Assembly: GCF_900078665.2 (NCBI RefSeq)
Contig: NZ_LT546207.1
Span: 856,569 to 902,138, forward strand
Source: Mycolicibacterium houstonense
Lineage (GTDB): Bacteria; Actinomycetota; Actinomycetes; Mycobacteriales; Mycobacteriaceae
Length of the DNA: 45,570 nt
Reading direction: 5' to 3'
A model generated the notes under the pieces. That model had not been told where the DNA came from. It did not search any database and saw only the letters and a list, made by a program, of their open reading frames with translations. The position numbers and the translations under genes were made by a program. The stretch's first letter is position 1; each line of letters opens with the position of its first letter. Of this stretch, positions 1-8,708 are shown piece after piece.

Positions 1-1
1 C

Positions 2-394
2 GCCGCACCGGCGGCGCCGGTCGGCCCCGTCGCACCGGCTCCTGTCGCATCACCTCCGGTGGTCGTCCCGGCGGTGCCGGCGCTTCCGGCCCCCGTCCCG
101 TCGGCGCCACCGGTGGTCGCGCCTCCCGCCGCTCCGAGTGCACCGGTCATTACCCCGCCACGGTCCGCACCTCCGGCGGCGCAGCCGCTTTCGGTTCCCG
201 CCGTGCCGGAGTCCTTCCGGCTCGGGTACACCGACTATCTGCGCACCGCAAGCACCACCGATCTGCTGTTCGCCGTGCTGCCCGGGCTCGGCGGGATCGT
301 CTTGATGACGGCGGCCGGCGGAGTCGTGGGCTTCCGGCAGGCTCGGGCCGCGCAGACCCTGCCGTCGCCACAGATCGCCCGCTTCCTGCCGTAG
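2..394 (+). CDS. C-terminal part of a Pro/Ala-rich membrane protein (5' end outside window)
   Basis: The frame is open from the window edge and ends at TAG 392-394, leaving about 130 residues. The first ~70 residues are almost entirely Pro, Ala and Val, the low-complexity composition common in exported mycobacterial proteins. After this comes a short ordered part and one hydrophobic segment (roughly residues 93-116, Leu/Gly/Ala-rich), then a basic cytoplasmic-looking tail. I do not recognise the family and assign no function. It is probably a surface or periplasmic-spacer protein anchored by one C-terminal helix (inference). A 509-nt gap separates it from the transport operon, so it is unlikely to belong to the lipopeptide pathway. 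Confidence 0.6.
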   Translation, partial: AAPAAPVGPVAPAPVASPPVVVPAVPALPAPVPSAPPVVAPPAAPSAPVITPPRSAPPAAQPLSVPAVPESFRLGYTDYLRTASTTDLLFAVLPGLGGIVLMTAAGGVVGFRQARAAQTLPSPQIARFLP

Positions 395-436
395 CGACCA
401 TCCGCTGTCACGTGCCGCATGCCGGTGCGTGAGGGT

Positions 437-455
437 GGCCGGCCGGCCGGCCGGC
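437..455. repeat. Perfect (GGCC)4 tandem tract
   Basis: Four GGCC units plus GGC run in register, 43 nt downstream of the first gene's stop. The tract is self-complementary and can fold into a G/C-only hairpin, so it could help terminate transcription of that gene. It has no U-rich tail, so the terminator role is inference only. Confidence 0.5.
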
Positions 456-546
456 TTCGGCGTGTGCTTGGATGGATTCATCATCATCCGACAGCCGGCC
501 CACAGCAACGGCGCAGTTCCTAGTCCAATGCACTAACCGCGCTACT

Positions 547-578
547 CGCGACCGGTCGCACCCGGCGAATCGGTCGCG
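547..578. promoter_or_regulatory. 8-bp inverted repeat upstream of mmpS
   Basis: CGCGACCG (547-554) is exactly complementary to CGGTCGCG (571-578), with a 16-nt loop. It lies in the gap that should contain the promoter of the mmpS-mmpL operon. It could be an operator half-site pair or an RNA hairpin. In GC-rich DNA such repeats also arise by chance. Confidence 0.25.
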
Positions 579-890
579 GCGCGTGGGGCCGAGCTTGTCG
601 TCTCTTGCCAGGCCGTCCAGGGCGTTCGGTGGTGTGCCAGCGGCTCGGTCTTTGCGGTGATTGTCAAGGCGTTGAACCGATTCCGACGATCTACGTCGTT
701 TGCGCCATATTGACGCACCGGCATGGTTTACTCTTCGGGATCGGGTGCGCTCAGCGAGGCGCGCCGTATGTTTGTGGCAGCTTTCGCGCACGCTCAAGTC
801 TGCGATGCAGCCGCATTCGTGGCTCATTGTTCGCATCCGATCTGCAAATGCATGTTTGAACACTTGCACGGTGTCGGCACGGAGACAGTC

Positions 891-896
891 GGAGGA
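891..896 (+). promoter_or_regulatory. Strong Shine-Dalgarno that fixes an ATT start for mmpS
   Basis: GGAGGA sits 7 nt before ATT 904-906, which is ideal spacing. The alternative in-frame GTG at 871 lies upstream of this site, so the site cannot serve it. This is the main argument for the non-standard start codon. Confidence 0.6.
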
Positions 897-903
897 ACTC
901 GCG

Positions 904-1335
904 ATTTTCAGGATCCTGAAGCGGCTGTGGATTCCGCTGGTGCTGGTAGTGGTCGGAGTCGCAGGCGGGTTCACCGTGTCCCGGTTGCACGGTGTCTTCG
1001 GCAGCCAGACCCGGCCCGCCTACACCAGTGCAGAACGTGAGGAGAAGCGCCCCCACGACCCCAAGCACCTGGTTTACGAGGTGTTCGGGCCCCCGGGGAC
1101 GATGGCAACCATCAGCTATTTCGACGCCGATGCCGAGCCGCAACTCATCAGGGATGCGCCGCTGCCGTGGTCGATGGAGTTCCCCATCTCCGATGCCACG
1201 GCGATGGGAAACATCTCCGCACAGGGCAACACTGACAGCATCGGATGCCGTATCACCGTCGGCGACGAAGTCAAGGACGAGAAGGTCCGCCACGGCGTCA
1301 GCGCCTTCACCTTCTGTGTCCTGAAGGCAGCATGA
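904..1335 (+). CDS. mmpS4: MmpS-family accessory protein of an MmpL lipid transporter
   Basis: MmpS proteins are small membrane-anchored periplasmic partners of MmpL exporters; MmpS4 is the one associated with GPL export. The product of 143 residues matches the family's usual ~140. It has the family layout: a short basic N-terminus ([12 protein letters not shown]), one transmembrane helix at about residues 10-28, then a periplasmic beta-rich domain ending in FTFCVLKAA. The start is unusual. The codon that gives the normal MmpS N-terminus and is served by GGAGGA (891-896) is ATT at 904. The nearest standard codon, GTG 871, would add 11 non-homologous residues and ignore that site. The stop TGA overlaps the ATG of mmpL (ATGA), so the two are translationally coupled. 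Identity as MmpS is very secure; the start is less so. Confidence 0.85.
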   Translation: MFRILKRLWIPLVLVVVGVAGGFTVSRLHGVFGSQTRPAYTSAEREEKRPHDPKHLVYEVFGPPGTMATISYFDADAEPQLIRDAPLPWSMEFPISDATAMGNISAQGNTDSIGCRITVGDEVKDEKVRHGVSAFTFCVLKAA

Positions 1336-4229
1336 GCACGGACAGCGAACCCGCAACGGAGCCGTTGCCGCTGAGCAAGCGACCGCCCTTCATCGCGCGG
1401 ATGGTCCGTACCCTGTCGGTGCCGATCATCCTGGGGTGGCTGGCCGTCACCGTCATCTTGAGCGTCGCCGTGCCCTCGCTCGAGCAGGTGGAGAAAGAGC
1501 ACGGGGTCGCGATGGACCCCACCGCGGCACCGTCGTTCGAGGCGATGCAGCGCATGGGCGAGCTGTTCGGCGAATCCGGTTCGAATGCCGTCGCGATGAT
1601 CGTGCTGGAGGGCGAGCAACCCCTCGGCGACAGCGCACACGGCTACTACGACGAGATGGTCCGCCAGCTGGAGGCCGATACCACCCACGTACAACACGTC
1701 CAGGATTTCTGGGGCGATCCGCTGACTCAGGGTGCGGCCCAGAGCGTCGACGGCAAGGCCACCTATGTGCAGGTGACCCTCACCGCCAACAAAGACATCT
1801 CGGCGATCAAGTCCGTCGAGGCCATGCGGGCAATCGTCGACCGGATACCGCCCCCGCCGGGAGTCAAGGCATACGTCACCGGGCCCGCGGCTTTCGCCGC
1901 CGATCTGGGGCCCGCCGGCAACAGAACGGTTGCACTGGTCACCTCCCTGACCTTCTCGGTGATCTTCGTGATGCTGTTGCTCGTCTATCGGTCGGTCATC
2001 TCGGTCGTCCTCATGCTGGTGGTCGTCGCCATCGAATTGACCGTCGCCCGAGGGGTGGTCGCACTACTCGGCAGCCTCGGCGTCATCGGGATCACCACAT
2101 TCGTGGTCAACCTCCTGGTCGCGCTCGCGATCGCGGCGGGTACCGATTACGGCATTTTCTTCACCGGGCGCTACCAGGAGGCGCGGCAGGCCGGCGAGGA
2201 CAAAGAAACCGCGTTCTACACGACGTTCCGCAGCGTCGCGAAGGTGGTGGTGGGCTCCGGTCTGACCATCGCCGGCGCGGTTCTCTGTCTGCACTTCACC
2301 CGGCTGCCCGTCTACCAGACTCTCGGCGTTCCGACCGCCGTCGGCATGGCTGCCGCCGTGGCGGTGGCCGTCACGCTCGTTCCCGCGGTCATCGCGGTGG
2401 GCAGCCGTTTCGGTCTGTTCGAGCCCAAGCGCAAGATCACGGTGCGTCGGTGGCGGAGGGTCGGCACGGCGGTCGTCCGGTGGCCCGGCCCCATTCTCAT
2501 TGCGACGTGCGCGGTTTCGCTCATCGGGCTGTTGGCCCTTCCCGCGTACAAGCCGAGCTACAACGACCAGCAGTACATCCCGCAAGACATCCCGGCCAAT
2601 GTCGGGTATGCGGCGGCGACGCGACATTTCCCGCAGTCGCTGATGATGGCGCCGGACATCCTGCTGATCGAGGCCGACCACGACATGCGGAACCCGGTCG
2701 ACTTCCTGGTGCTGAACAAACTCGCCAAGGGTGTGCTGGCGGTGCCGGGTGTCTCGACCGTTCAGGCGCCGACCCGGCCCGGCGGCGAGCCGCTCAAACA
2801 CTCGACGATTCCGTTCATGCTCAGCATGAGCAACGCCTCGCAGACGCACCTGATGCCGTTCCAGAAGGATCGCATGGACGACCTGCTGGTGCAGGCCGAG
2901 GACATGACGAAAACGATCGCCATCGTGAAGCGGATGCAGGCGCTGACCGAAGAGATGGTCAACACCACTCACCAAATGGTCGCCGATACCCATGAGTTGC
3001 AAGAGACCACCAACCAATTGCGTGATCACGTCGCCAATTTCGACGACTTCTTCAGGCCGATCCGCAATTACTTCTATTGGGAACCGCACTGTTACACGAT
3101 TCCGATCTGCTCATCCATCAGGTCGGTGTTCGACACGCTCGACGGCATCGATCAGATAACGGTCAAGATGGTCGATCTCGTCGCCAATCTCGATCGGCTC
3201 GACGAGATCCTGCCGCAGTTGGCCGCTCAATTCCCGGTGATGATCTCCACCATGGAATCCACCCGAACCATGATGCTGACGATGCACAGCACCATGTCCG
3301 GAATCATGGATCAAATGGAGGAAACCTCCAACAATGCCACCGCGATGGGCAAGGCATTCGACGCGGCGCAAAACGACGATTCCTTCTACCTGCCGCCAGA
3401 GGTCTTCGAGAACAAGGACTTTCAACGCGTCATGGACATCTTCCTGTCTCCGGACGGGAAGGCCGCGCGCATGCTCATTTCACAACGCGGCGATCCCGCG
3501 ACGACCGAGGGCATGTCGCTGGTCGATCCGATAGAGACAGCGGCCGAGGAAGCGCTCAAAGGCACGCCGCTGCAGAACGCCACGATCTATGTCACCGGCA
3601 CCGCGGCGTCGGTGAAGGATCTGGTGGAGGCGTCTACCTACGACCTGCTGATCGCGGCGGTCGCCGCGCTCTGCCTGATTTTCGGCATCATGCTGGTGGT
3701 GACCCGGAGCTTCGTGGCGGCCCTGGTGATCGTCGGCACGGTGGCGCTGTCACTGGGCGCGGCCTTCGGACTGTCGGTGCTCATCTGGCAGCACATCCTC
3801 GGCATGCCGTTGAACTGGGTTGTCCTCGCGATGTCGGTGATCGTGCTGCTGGCAGTGGGTTCGGACTACAACCTGCTGCTGGTGTCGCGGATGAAAGAGG
3901 AGATCGGGGCCGGGATCAACACCGGCATCATCCGGGCGATGGCCGGCAGCGGCAAGGTCGTGACGGCCGCAGGTCTGGTGTTCGCGTTCACGATGTTGGC
4001 GATGGTGGTCAGCGACCTCGTGACGATCGGCCAACTGGGTGCCACCATCGGCGTCGGTTTGTTGTTCGACACCCTCGTGGTGCGCGCGTTCATGACCCCG
4101 GCGATCGCGGCTCTGCTGGGGCGCTGGTTCTGGTGGCCGCAGCAGGTGCATCCACGGCCTCTCAGTGCATTACGGCCTGCCGGCCGAGGCCAGCTGGTGC
4201 GTTCCATCCTGTCGAGGGACGAGCGCTGA
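1332..4229 (+). CDS. mmpL4a: MmpL-family RND lipid exporter, first copy
   Basis: This 965-residue inner-membrane RND transporter belongs to the family whose MmpL4a/MmpL4b members export GPLs. It has an N-terminal helix (PIILGWLAV), a periplasmic domain, a bundle of helices around residues 200-370, a long second periplasmic domain rich in Met and coiled-coil-like heptads (about 500-720), and a final helix bundle. The Asp-Tyr pairs thought to relay protons in MmpL proteins are both present: D272-Y273 (GTDYGIF) and D845-Y846 (GSDYNLL). The ATG overlaps the mmpS stop. The 3' quarter shares long exact DNA tracts with the second mmpL downstream. A longer frame from 1245 was rejected because it only adds a shadow of mmpS. 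The substrate is presumed to be the acyl-peptide made by the downstream NRPS. Confidence 0.93.
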   Translation: MSTDSEPATEPLPLSKRPPFIARMVRTLSVPIILGWLAVTVILSVAVPSLEQVEKEHGVAMDPTAAPSFEAMQRMGELFGESGSNAVAMIVLEGEQPLGDSAHGYYDEMVRQLEADTTHVQHVQDFWGDPLTQGAAQSVDGKATYVQVTLTANKDISAIKSVEAMRAIVDRIPPPPGVKAYVTGPAAFAADLGPAGNRTVALVTSLTFSVIFVMLLLVYRSVISVVLMLVVVAIELTVARGVVALLGSLGVIGITTFVVNLLVALAIAAGTDYGIFFTGRYQEARQAGEDKETAFYTTFRSVAKVVVGSGLTIAGAVLCLHFTRLPVYQTLGVPTAVGMAAAVAVAVTLVPAVIAVGSRFGLFEPKRKITVRRWRRVGTAVVRWPGPILIATCAVSLIGLLALPAYKPSYNDQQYIPQDIPANVGYAAATRHFPQSLMMAPDILLIEADHDMRNPVDFLVLNKLAKGVLAVPGVSTVQAPTRPGGEPLKHSTIPFMLSMSNASQTHLMPFQKDRMDDLLVQAEDMTKTIAIVKRMQALTEEMVNTTHQMVADTHELQETTNQLRDHVANFDDFFRPIRNYFYWEPHCYTIPICSSIRSVFDTLDGIDQITVKMVDLVANLDRLDEILPQLAAQFPVMISTMESTRTMMLTMHSTMSGIMDQMEETSNNATAMGKAFDAAQNDDSFYLPPEVFENKDFQRVMDIFLSPDGKAARMLISQRGDPATTEGMSLVDPIETAAEEALKGTPLQNATIYVTGTAASVKDLVEASTYDLLIAAVAALCLIFGIMLVVTRSFVAALVIVGTVALSLGAAFGLSVLIWQHILGMPLNWVVLAMSVIVLLAVGSDYNLLLVSRMKEEIGAGINTGIIRAMAGSGKVVTAAGLVFAFTMLAMVVSDLVTIGQLGATIGVGLLFDTLVVRAFMTPAIAALLGRWFWWPQQVHPRPLSALRPAGRGQLVRSILSRDER
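3666..3736 (+). repeat. 71-nt exact repeat shared by the two mmpL genes (copy 1)
   Basis: The tract is identical, synonymous sites included, to 6580-6650 in the second mmpL, whereas flanking codons differ at many third positions. A second exact tract of 63 nt links 3880-3942 and 6794-6856. The pattern suggests local gene conversion in the C-terminal membrane bundle. Confidence 0.7.
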
Positions 4230-4234
4230 CGGTG

Positions 4235-4273
4235 ATGAACGCGGCTTCGTTCGGTGCGGTGAAGGCCGCATGA
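4235..4273 (+). pseudogene. Apparent vestige of the 3' end of a second mmpS
   Basis: A 12-codon frame starts at ATG 4235 and ends at TGA 4271-4273, overlapping the ATG of the next mmpL as ATGA. Its peptide ends ASFGAVKAA. The intact mmpS at 904-1335 ends FTFCVLKAA and overlaps its mmpL in exactly the same way. The pattern A-x-[ST]-F-x-x-[LV]-K-A-A and the ATGA junction are shared. I infer that an mmpS-mmpL pair was duplicated and the second mmpS was lost except for its last codons, which may still couple translation to the second mmpL. The stretch is short, so chance resemblance is possible. Confidence 0.5.
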
Positions 4274-7137
4274 GCAATCGGCAGACCAGCGATCGGCCAC
4301 CGTTGATCGCTCGGGCGATCTATCGACTGTCGGTGCCCATCATTCTCGGCTGGTTGGCGCTCATCGCGGTCGTCACCTTCGCCGTACCGTCGTTGGAACA
4401 AGTCGGACGGGAGAGCTCTGTCTCCCTGGTTCCCAAGGATGCGCCGTCGTTCCGGGCGATGCAGCGCATGGGCGAGGTGTTCAAGGAATCCGATTCCGAC
4501 AGCGTCGCGATGATCGTGCTGGAGGGTGAGACCCCGCTCGGTGAGGACGCTCACCGCTATTACGACGAGCTGATCCGCCAGCTGCGAGCAGACACGACGC
4601 ATGTGCAGCACGTCCAGGATTACTGGGGTGACTCACTCACCGCGTCGGGCGTTCAGAGCGCCGACGATCTGAGTGCCTACGTGCAGTTGAATCTCGCAGG
4701 CAACCAAGGCCAGGCGCTGGCCAATGAATCGGTGGAAGCGGTCCGGGGCATCGTCGAGCGGACACCGCCACCGCCAGGGGTGAAGGCCTACGTCACCGGC
4801 CCGGCGCCTCTGGTGACGGACATGAACCATGCCGGCGACAGCTCGATCATGAAGATCACCGTGGTCACCCTGGTGGTGATCTTCACGATGCTGCTGTTCG
4901 TATATCGCTCGATCGTCACCGTTGTTCTCCTGCTCGTGATGGTCGGGATCCAGGTCCAGGCGGCCAGGGGAGTGGTCGCGTTCCTGGGCGATCATGAGGT
5001 CATCGGACTGTCGACGTTCGCCGTCAATCTGCTGGTGTCGCTCGGGATTGCGGTCGGCACGGACTACGGAATTTTCTTCATCGGGCGATATCACGAGGCG
5101 CGTCAGGCCGGCGAGGATCGCCAGACCGCGTTCTACACCACGTATCGCAGCGTGGCCAAGGTCGTCGTGGCGTCGGGGCTGACGATCGCCGGTGCCCTGT
5201 TCTGCCTGAGTTTCACTCGGCTGCCGTATTTCGAAACGATGGGTATCCCTTCCGCTCTGGGCATGGCGGTCGCCGTCGCGGTGGCCGTGACGCTGGTTCC
5301 GGCCGTCATTGCGGTGGGCGGTCGCTTCGGGTTGTTCGAACCCAAGCGGAAACTCATGGTCCGGCGCTGGCGTGGGGTGGGCACCGCGGTGGTCCGGTGG
5401 CCGGTGCCGATTCTGGCCGCGTCGTGCGCCGTGGCGTTCGTCGGATTGCTGGCCCTGCCCGGTTATCAGACCAGCTACGACGACCGCCTTTACGTGCCGC
5501 AGGGCATTCCGGCGAATCAGGGGTATGCCGCGGCGGAGCGGCATTTTCCCGAATCGCGAATGACGCCAGACATATTGATGCTCGAGGCCGATCACGACAT
5601 GCGGAATCCGACGGATTTCCTGGTGCTGCACAAACTGGCCAAGCAGGTCTTCGCCGTTCCGGGAATCGCCACGGTGCAGAGCATCACCCGGCCGGAGGGC
5701 GCTCCGATCGAACGCACGTCGATCCCGTTCCAGATCAGTCTGCAGAGCGCGGGCCTGCTTCAGATCATGCCGTTCGCCAAAGATCGCATGGACGGCATGG
5801 TGAAGCAGGCCGACGACATGCAGCGGATGATCACGCAGATGGAGGGCACCTACAACCTGATGCGGTTGATCGGTGAGATCACCCACAACACGGTCGAGTT
5901 GACCGGCGAGACAGCCGAACTCACCGATCAGCTGATGGCGACCGTGGCGAGTTTCGACGACTTCTTCCGGCCGCTCCGCAACTACCTCTACTGGGAAAAG
6001 CACTGCTACAACATTCCCGTTTGCTTCGCGATCCGATCGGTGTTCGACGCGCTCGACGGCACCGACAAGCTCAGCCTGCAAATGCACAAGCTGCTCGACA
6101 ACCTGGTACGGGTAGACGGGCTGCAGGCGCAACTGGTCACTCAGCTGCCGCCGATGATCGAAATCATGAAATCCATGCGGACGATGATGCTGACGATGCA
6201 CAGCACCATGTCCGGGATGATCGCCATCATGGACGACACCACGTCCAATGCCACGGCGCTGGGAAAAATCTACGACGCGTCCCAGAACGACGATTCCTTC
6301 TACCTTCCCCCGGAAGTGTTCGAGAACAAGGACTTCCAGCGCGCGATGAGCCTGTTCTTCTCGCCGGACGGCAAGGCGGTACGGCTGATCCTCACGCATC
6401 GGGGTGATCCTGGTACCCCGGAAGGTATCTCGCGCGTCGATGCCGTCCGGATGGCCGCCGAGGAAGCCATCAAGGTGACGCCCCTGGAGAATGCCTCGAT
6501 CCACCTCGCCGGTACCGCCGCGACGTACAAGGATCTGCGGGACGGCTCCAAGTACGACCTGTTGATCGCGGGTGTGGCGGCGCTCTGCCTGATTTTCGGC
6601 ATCATGCTGGTGGTGACCCGGAGCTTCGTGGCGGCCCTGGTGATCGTCGGTACGGTGGCGCTGTCGCTGGGCGCGGCCTTCGGGCTGTCGGTGCTCGTCT
6701 GGCAGCACATTCTCGGTATCGAGTTGCACTGGCTGGTGCTGGCGATGTCGGTGATCGTGCTGCTGGCGGTGGGTTCGGATTACAACCTGCTGTTGGTGTC
6801 GCGGATGAAAGAGGAGATCGGGGCCGGGATCAACACCGGCATCATCCGGGCGATGGGCGGCACCGGCAAGGTCGTGACGATCGCCGGTCTGGTGTTCGCG
6901 TTCACGATGTTGTCGATGGTGGTCAGCGACCTGCGCATCATCGGGCAGGTCGGGTCCACCATCGGGTTGGGTTTGTTGTTCGACACCCTGGTCGTACGTG
7001 CATTCATGACGCCGACCATCGCGGCCCTGCTGGGACGGTGGTTCTGGTGGCCGCTACGGGTCCGGCAGCGGCCGTCGAGCCCGGTACTGGGCCCGGTGGC
7101 CACACCCGCCGGGTCACTGGTCAAGCAGGAGACCTGA
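4270..7137 (+). CDS. mmpL4b: MmpL-family RND lipid exporter, second copy
   Basis: This 955-residue RND transporter is closely related to the preceding one along its whole length. The conserved Asp-Tyr pairs are D265-Y266 (GTDYGIF) and D837-Y838 (GSDYNLL). It shares the same Met-rich second periplasmic domain and the same final helix bundle ending near GRWFWWP. ATG 4270 follows the mmpL4a stop by 40 nt and overlaps the stop of a tiny upstream frame. The longer frame from 4165 would overlap mmpL4a and adds no family sequence. In GPL producers both MmpL4 copies are needed for export (family knowledge), so the pair probably works together here too. The two copies diverge most in the periplasmic domains and least in the last 350 residues. 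Confidence 0.93.
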   Translation: MSNRQTSDRPPLIARAIYRLSVPIILGWLALIAVVTFAVPSLEQVGRESSVSLVPKDAPSFRAMQRMGEVFKESDSDSVAMIVLEGETPLGEDAHRYYDELIRQLRADTTHVQHVQDYWGDSLTASGVQSADDLSAYVQLNLAGNQGQALANESVEAVRGIVERTPPPPGVKAYVTGPAPLVTDMNHAGDSSIMKITVVTLVVIFTMLLFVYRSIVTVVLLLVMVGIQVQAARGVVAFLGDHEVIGLSTFAVNLLVSLGIAVGTDYGIFFIGRYHEARQAGEDRQTAFYTTYRSVAKVVVASGLTIAGALFCLSFTRLPYFETMGIPSALGMAVAVAVAVTLVPAVIAVGGRFGLFEPKRKLMVRRWRGVGTAVVRWPVPILAASCAVAFVGLLALPGYQTSYDDRLYVPQGIPANQGYAAAERHFPESRMTPDILMLEADHDMRNPTDFLVLHKLAKQVFAVPGIATVQSITRPEGAPIERTSIPFQISLQSAGLLQIMPFAKDRMDGMVKQADDMQRMITQMEGTYNLMRLIGEITHNTVELTGETAELTDQLMATVASFDDFFRPLRNYLYWEKHCYNIPVCFAIRSVFDALDGTDKLSLQMHKLLDNLVRVDGLQAQLVTQLPPMIEIMKSMRTMMLTMHSTMSGMIAIMDDTTSNATALGKIYDASQNDDSFYLPPEVFENKDFQRAMSLFFSPDGKAVRLILTHRGDPGTPEGISRVDAVRMAAEEAIKVTPLENASIHLAGTAATYKDLRDGSKYDLLIAGVAALCLIFGIMLVVTRSFVAALVIVGTVALSLGAAFGLSVLVWQHILGIELHWLVLAMSVIVLLAVGSDYNLLLVSRMKEEIGAGINTGIIRAMGGTGKVVTIAGLVFAFTMLSMVVSDLRIIGQVGSTIGLGLLFDTLVVRAFMTPTIAALLGRWFWWPLRVRQRPSSPVLGPVATPAGSLVKQET
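6580..6650 (+). repeat. 71-nt exact repeat shared by the two mmpL genes (copy 2)
   Basis: Partner of the identical tract at 3666-3736. It encodes part of the helix after the second periplasmic domain. Confidence 0.7.
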
Positions 7138-7231
7138 TTTCGCGTCGCGGTCGACCTGCGCAAAGCGCGGGTGAGATCGAGCCCGGCCGATTACAGTCGG
7201 AGGGTCGGGCAGCAATGGTAGGGAGGAAATT

Positions 7232-7576
7232 TTGCATATGTTCCGTCTGTCGTTGACCAGAATGGCCATCGGACTCGGGGGACTGGCATTGTCGCTGACC
7301 GCTGGGGCCGGCATCGCATCGGCGGGGCCCAACCTGGACTCCGCGATCAACACCACCTGCACGTACCCGCAGCTGGTGGCGGCCCTCGATGCGCAAGACC
7401 CCCAGGTCCGGATGGCATTCGATCAATCGCCGATACTGCAGCGTGGTTTGCGTGAGTTCCTCACCGATGCACCGGAGAAGCGGGCACGGACGGCTCAAGA
7501 CGTGGCGAACGCTCCGATGTTCCAGCCGTACCTCGGCACCATCGAGCAAGCCTTCAACACCTGCAACAACTTCTGA
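7232..7576 (+). CDS. Secreted small hemophore-like protein (Rv1174c/TB8.4-like)
   Basis: This 114-residue protein has a clear Sec signal peptide: a basic start, a hydrophobic core at residues 11-25, and cleavage after GIASA (residue 31). The mature part is short, mostly helical, and carries two cysteines (C43 and C111) that can form one disulfide. This is the pattern of the mycobacterial hemophore-related family that includes Rv0203 and Rv1174c. An Rv1174c homologue is also found in the GPL loci of other mycobacteria, which supports membership here. GGGAGG (7221-7226) precedes both TTG 7232 (5 nt) and ATG 7238 (11 nt); either may be the start. Whether it binds heme or lipid cannot be told from the sequence. 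Confidence 0.8.
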   Translation: MHMFRLSLTRMAIGLGGLALSLTAGAGIASAGPNLDSAINTTCTYPQLVAALDAQDPQVRMAFDQSPILQRGLREFLTDAPEKRARTAQDVANAPMFQPYLGTIEQAFNTCNNF

Positions 7577-7613
7577 TCCCAGGAATCGCAGGCGCGGGGT
7601 CGGAGGGCCAAGA

Positions 7614-7636
7614 GAATTTGCGGCATAGCGCAATTC
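7614..7636 (+). terminator. Imperfect hairpin between hemophore-like and sulfotransferase genes
   Basis: GAATT plus GCG (7614-7622, with one bulged T) pairs with CGC plus AATTC (7629-7636) around a 6-nt loop. It lies in a 94-nt gap between two co-directional genes. There is no U tract. It could be a weak terminator or an mRNA processing stem. Confidence 0.25.
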
Positions 7637-7670
7637 GCGGCCACAGTGCCGAACAAACGAATATTCTTCC

Positions 7671-8642
7671 GTGGTGAGTCATGTCGGGAACGGCGGGTCC
7701 ACGACCCGTCCAGTCGCGTTGTTCGTGTTGGGGGTCCCTCGATCCGGCACGTCGGCGGTCACGCGGGTTCTTTCGCTGTGCGGCGCCACTCTCCCGGCGG
7801 GGTTGTCGGGTGCAGATCCGCGTAACCCGCGTGGGTACTGGGAGCCACGGGCGTCCCTGCATCTCAACAACACCATCTTGCGCCGCTATGGCAGCGCCGT
7901 GTTCGACCCGTCACTGCGCCTGCAGGAGGACGGCGCGCTGGATGCCGATCAGAAGGCCGCCTGTATCACCAAGATCGGCGCGTTTCTCGCCACGCTGCCC
8001 GATGCCCCGCTCGTCCTGATCAAGGACCTGCAGATAACGCTGTTGTCCGACATGTGGTTCGAGGCCGCACGTCAGGCCGGCTATGACATCGCAGTGGTGA
8101 ACATGGTGCGCCCACCACAGGAAGTCATCGCCTCAGGTGCTGCGGATTTCCTGACGGAGCCAGAACTCGGCAGTGCGTTGTGGCTGAAGTTCAACCTGTT
8201 GGCCGAGAGAGCCACCCGCGAACTGCCCCGTGTCTTCGTCGAGTACGCCAACCTCCTCGACGATTGGCGCCGGGAAGTGAAACGGATCTCGGTTGCGCTC
8301 GGGATCGATCTGGACAACCGGGATGACGACGCGATCGACGGCTTCCTCACCCCGGACCTCCACCGCCAGCGACACACCGGTCCGGTGACGGAACCCTTTG
8401 GGACCGAATGGATTTCTGCCGTATACGACGCCCTGAGTGCGGCCGCACGCGACGAGCCGCTGGACCGGTCCCTGCTGGACCGGATATATGCCGCATACCG
8501 CACGGGAGAACAGGGGTTCCGGGCGGTGTTCGAGAATTCGAACCGCTTGCACAAGCTCAACCGGTTCATCCGGCCGTCCATCCTGAAGCTCCGCTACGAG
8601 GCCGTCGCGATGGCTCACCGGCGCCGCGGGACGTGGGCCTGA
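7671..8642 (+). CDS. PAPS-dependent sulfotransferase-like protein
   Basis: The 323-residue product begins with a beta strand followed by the phosphate-binding loop GVPRSGTSA (residues 21-29), the 5'-phosphosulfate site of sulfotransferases that use PAPS. A later NMVRPPQEVIAS segment resembles the 3'-phosphate-binding region, where an Arg in R-P-P and a following Ser are typical. The family transfers sulfate to hydroxyl groups of carbohydrates and lipids. Sulfated GPLs have been reported from Mycobacterium fortuitum, so a sugar or residue of the local lipopeptide is the obvious candidate substrate (inference). GTG 7671 is used as start because it is the first codon after the upstream hairpin; GTG 7674 is equally possible and neither has a good Shine-Dalgarno. 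Such proteins are sometimes inactive or cleave other groups, so activity is unproven. Confidence 0.75.
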   Translation: MVSHVGNGGSTTRPVALFVLGVPRSGTSAVTRVLSLCGATLPAGLSGADPRNPRGYWEPRASLHLNNTILRRYGSAVFDPSLRLQEDGALDADQKAACITKIGAFLATLPDAPLVLIKDLQITLLSDMWFEAARQAGYDIAVVNMVRPPQEVIASGAADFLTEPELGSALWLKFNLLAERATRELPRVFVEYANLLDDWRREVKRISVALGIDLDNRDDDAIDGFLTPDLHRQRHTGPVTEPFGTEWISAVYDALSAAARDEPLDRSLLDRIYAAYRTGEQGFRAVFENSNRLHKLNRFIRPSILKLRYEAVAMAHRRRGTWA

Positions 8643-8708
8643 GCCGCCCCGGCGGCATCCGCGACAACCGAACGCCGCTATGCGCACGGTGGAAGACGAA
8701 AGAGGCTG

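Larger units (their letters stand above)
395..903. other. Intergenic region upstream of the mmpS-mmpL operon
   Basis: This 509-nt stretch has no convincing gene; the overlapping small frames lack ribosome binding sites and recognisable products. It holds a self-complementary GGCC tract (437-455), an 8-bp inverted repeat (547-554/571-578) and a strong Shine-Dalgarno sequence at 891-896. TTGAAC (672-677) and TTGACG (710-715) look like -35 elements, but I see no properly spaced -10, so the promoter is not placed. Confidence 0.5.

Noticed and set aside
437..455. (GGCC)4 tract as part of a CRISPR or mobile-element end
   Set aside because: There are no spaced repeats, no target-site duplication and no transposase nearby.
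4633..6729. A 698-codon open frame on the - strand opposite the second mmpL
   Set aside because: It mirrors the codon bias of a GC-rich gene and has no recognisable protein features; the + strand MmpL is unambiguous.
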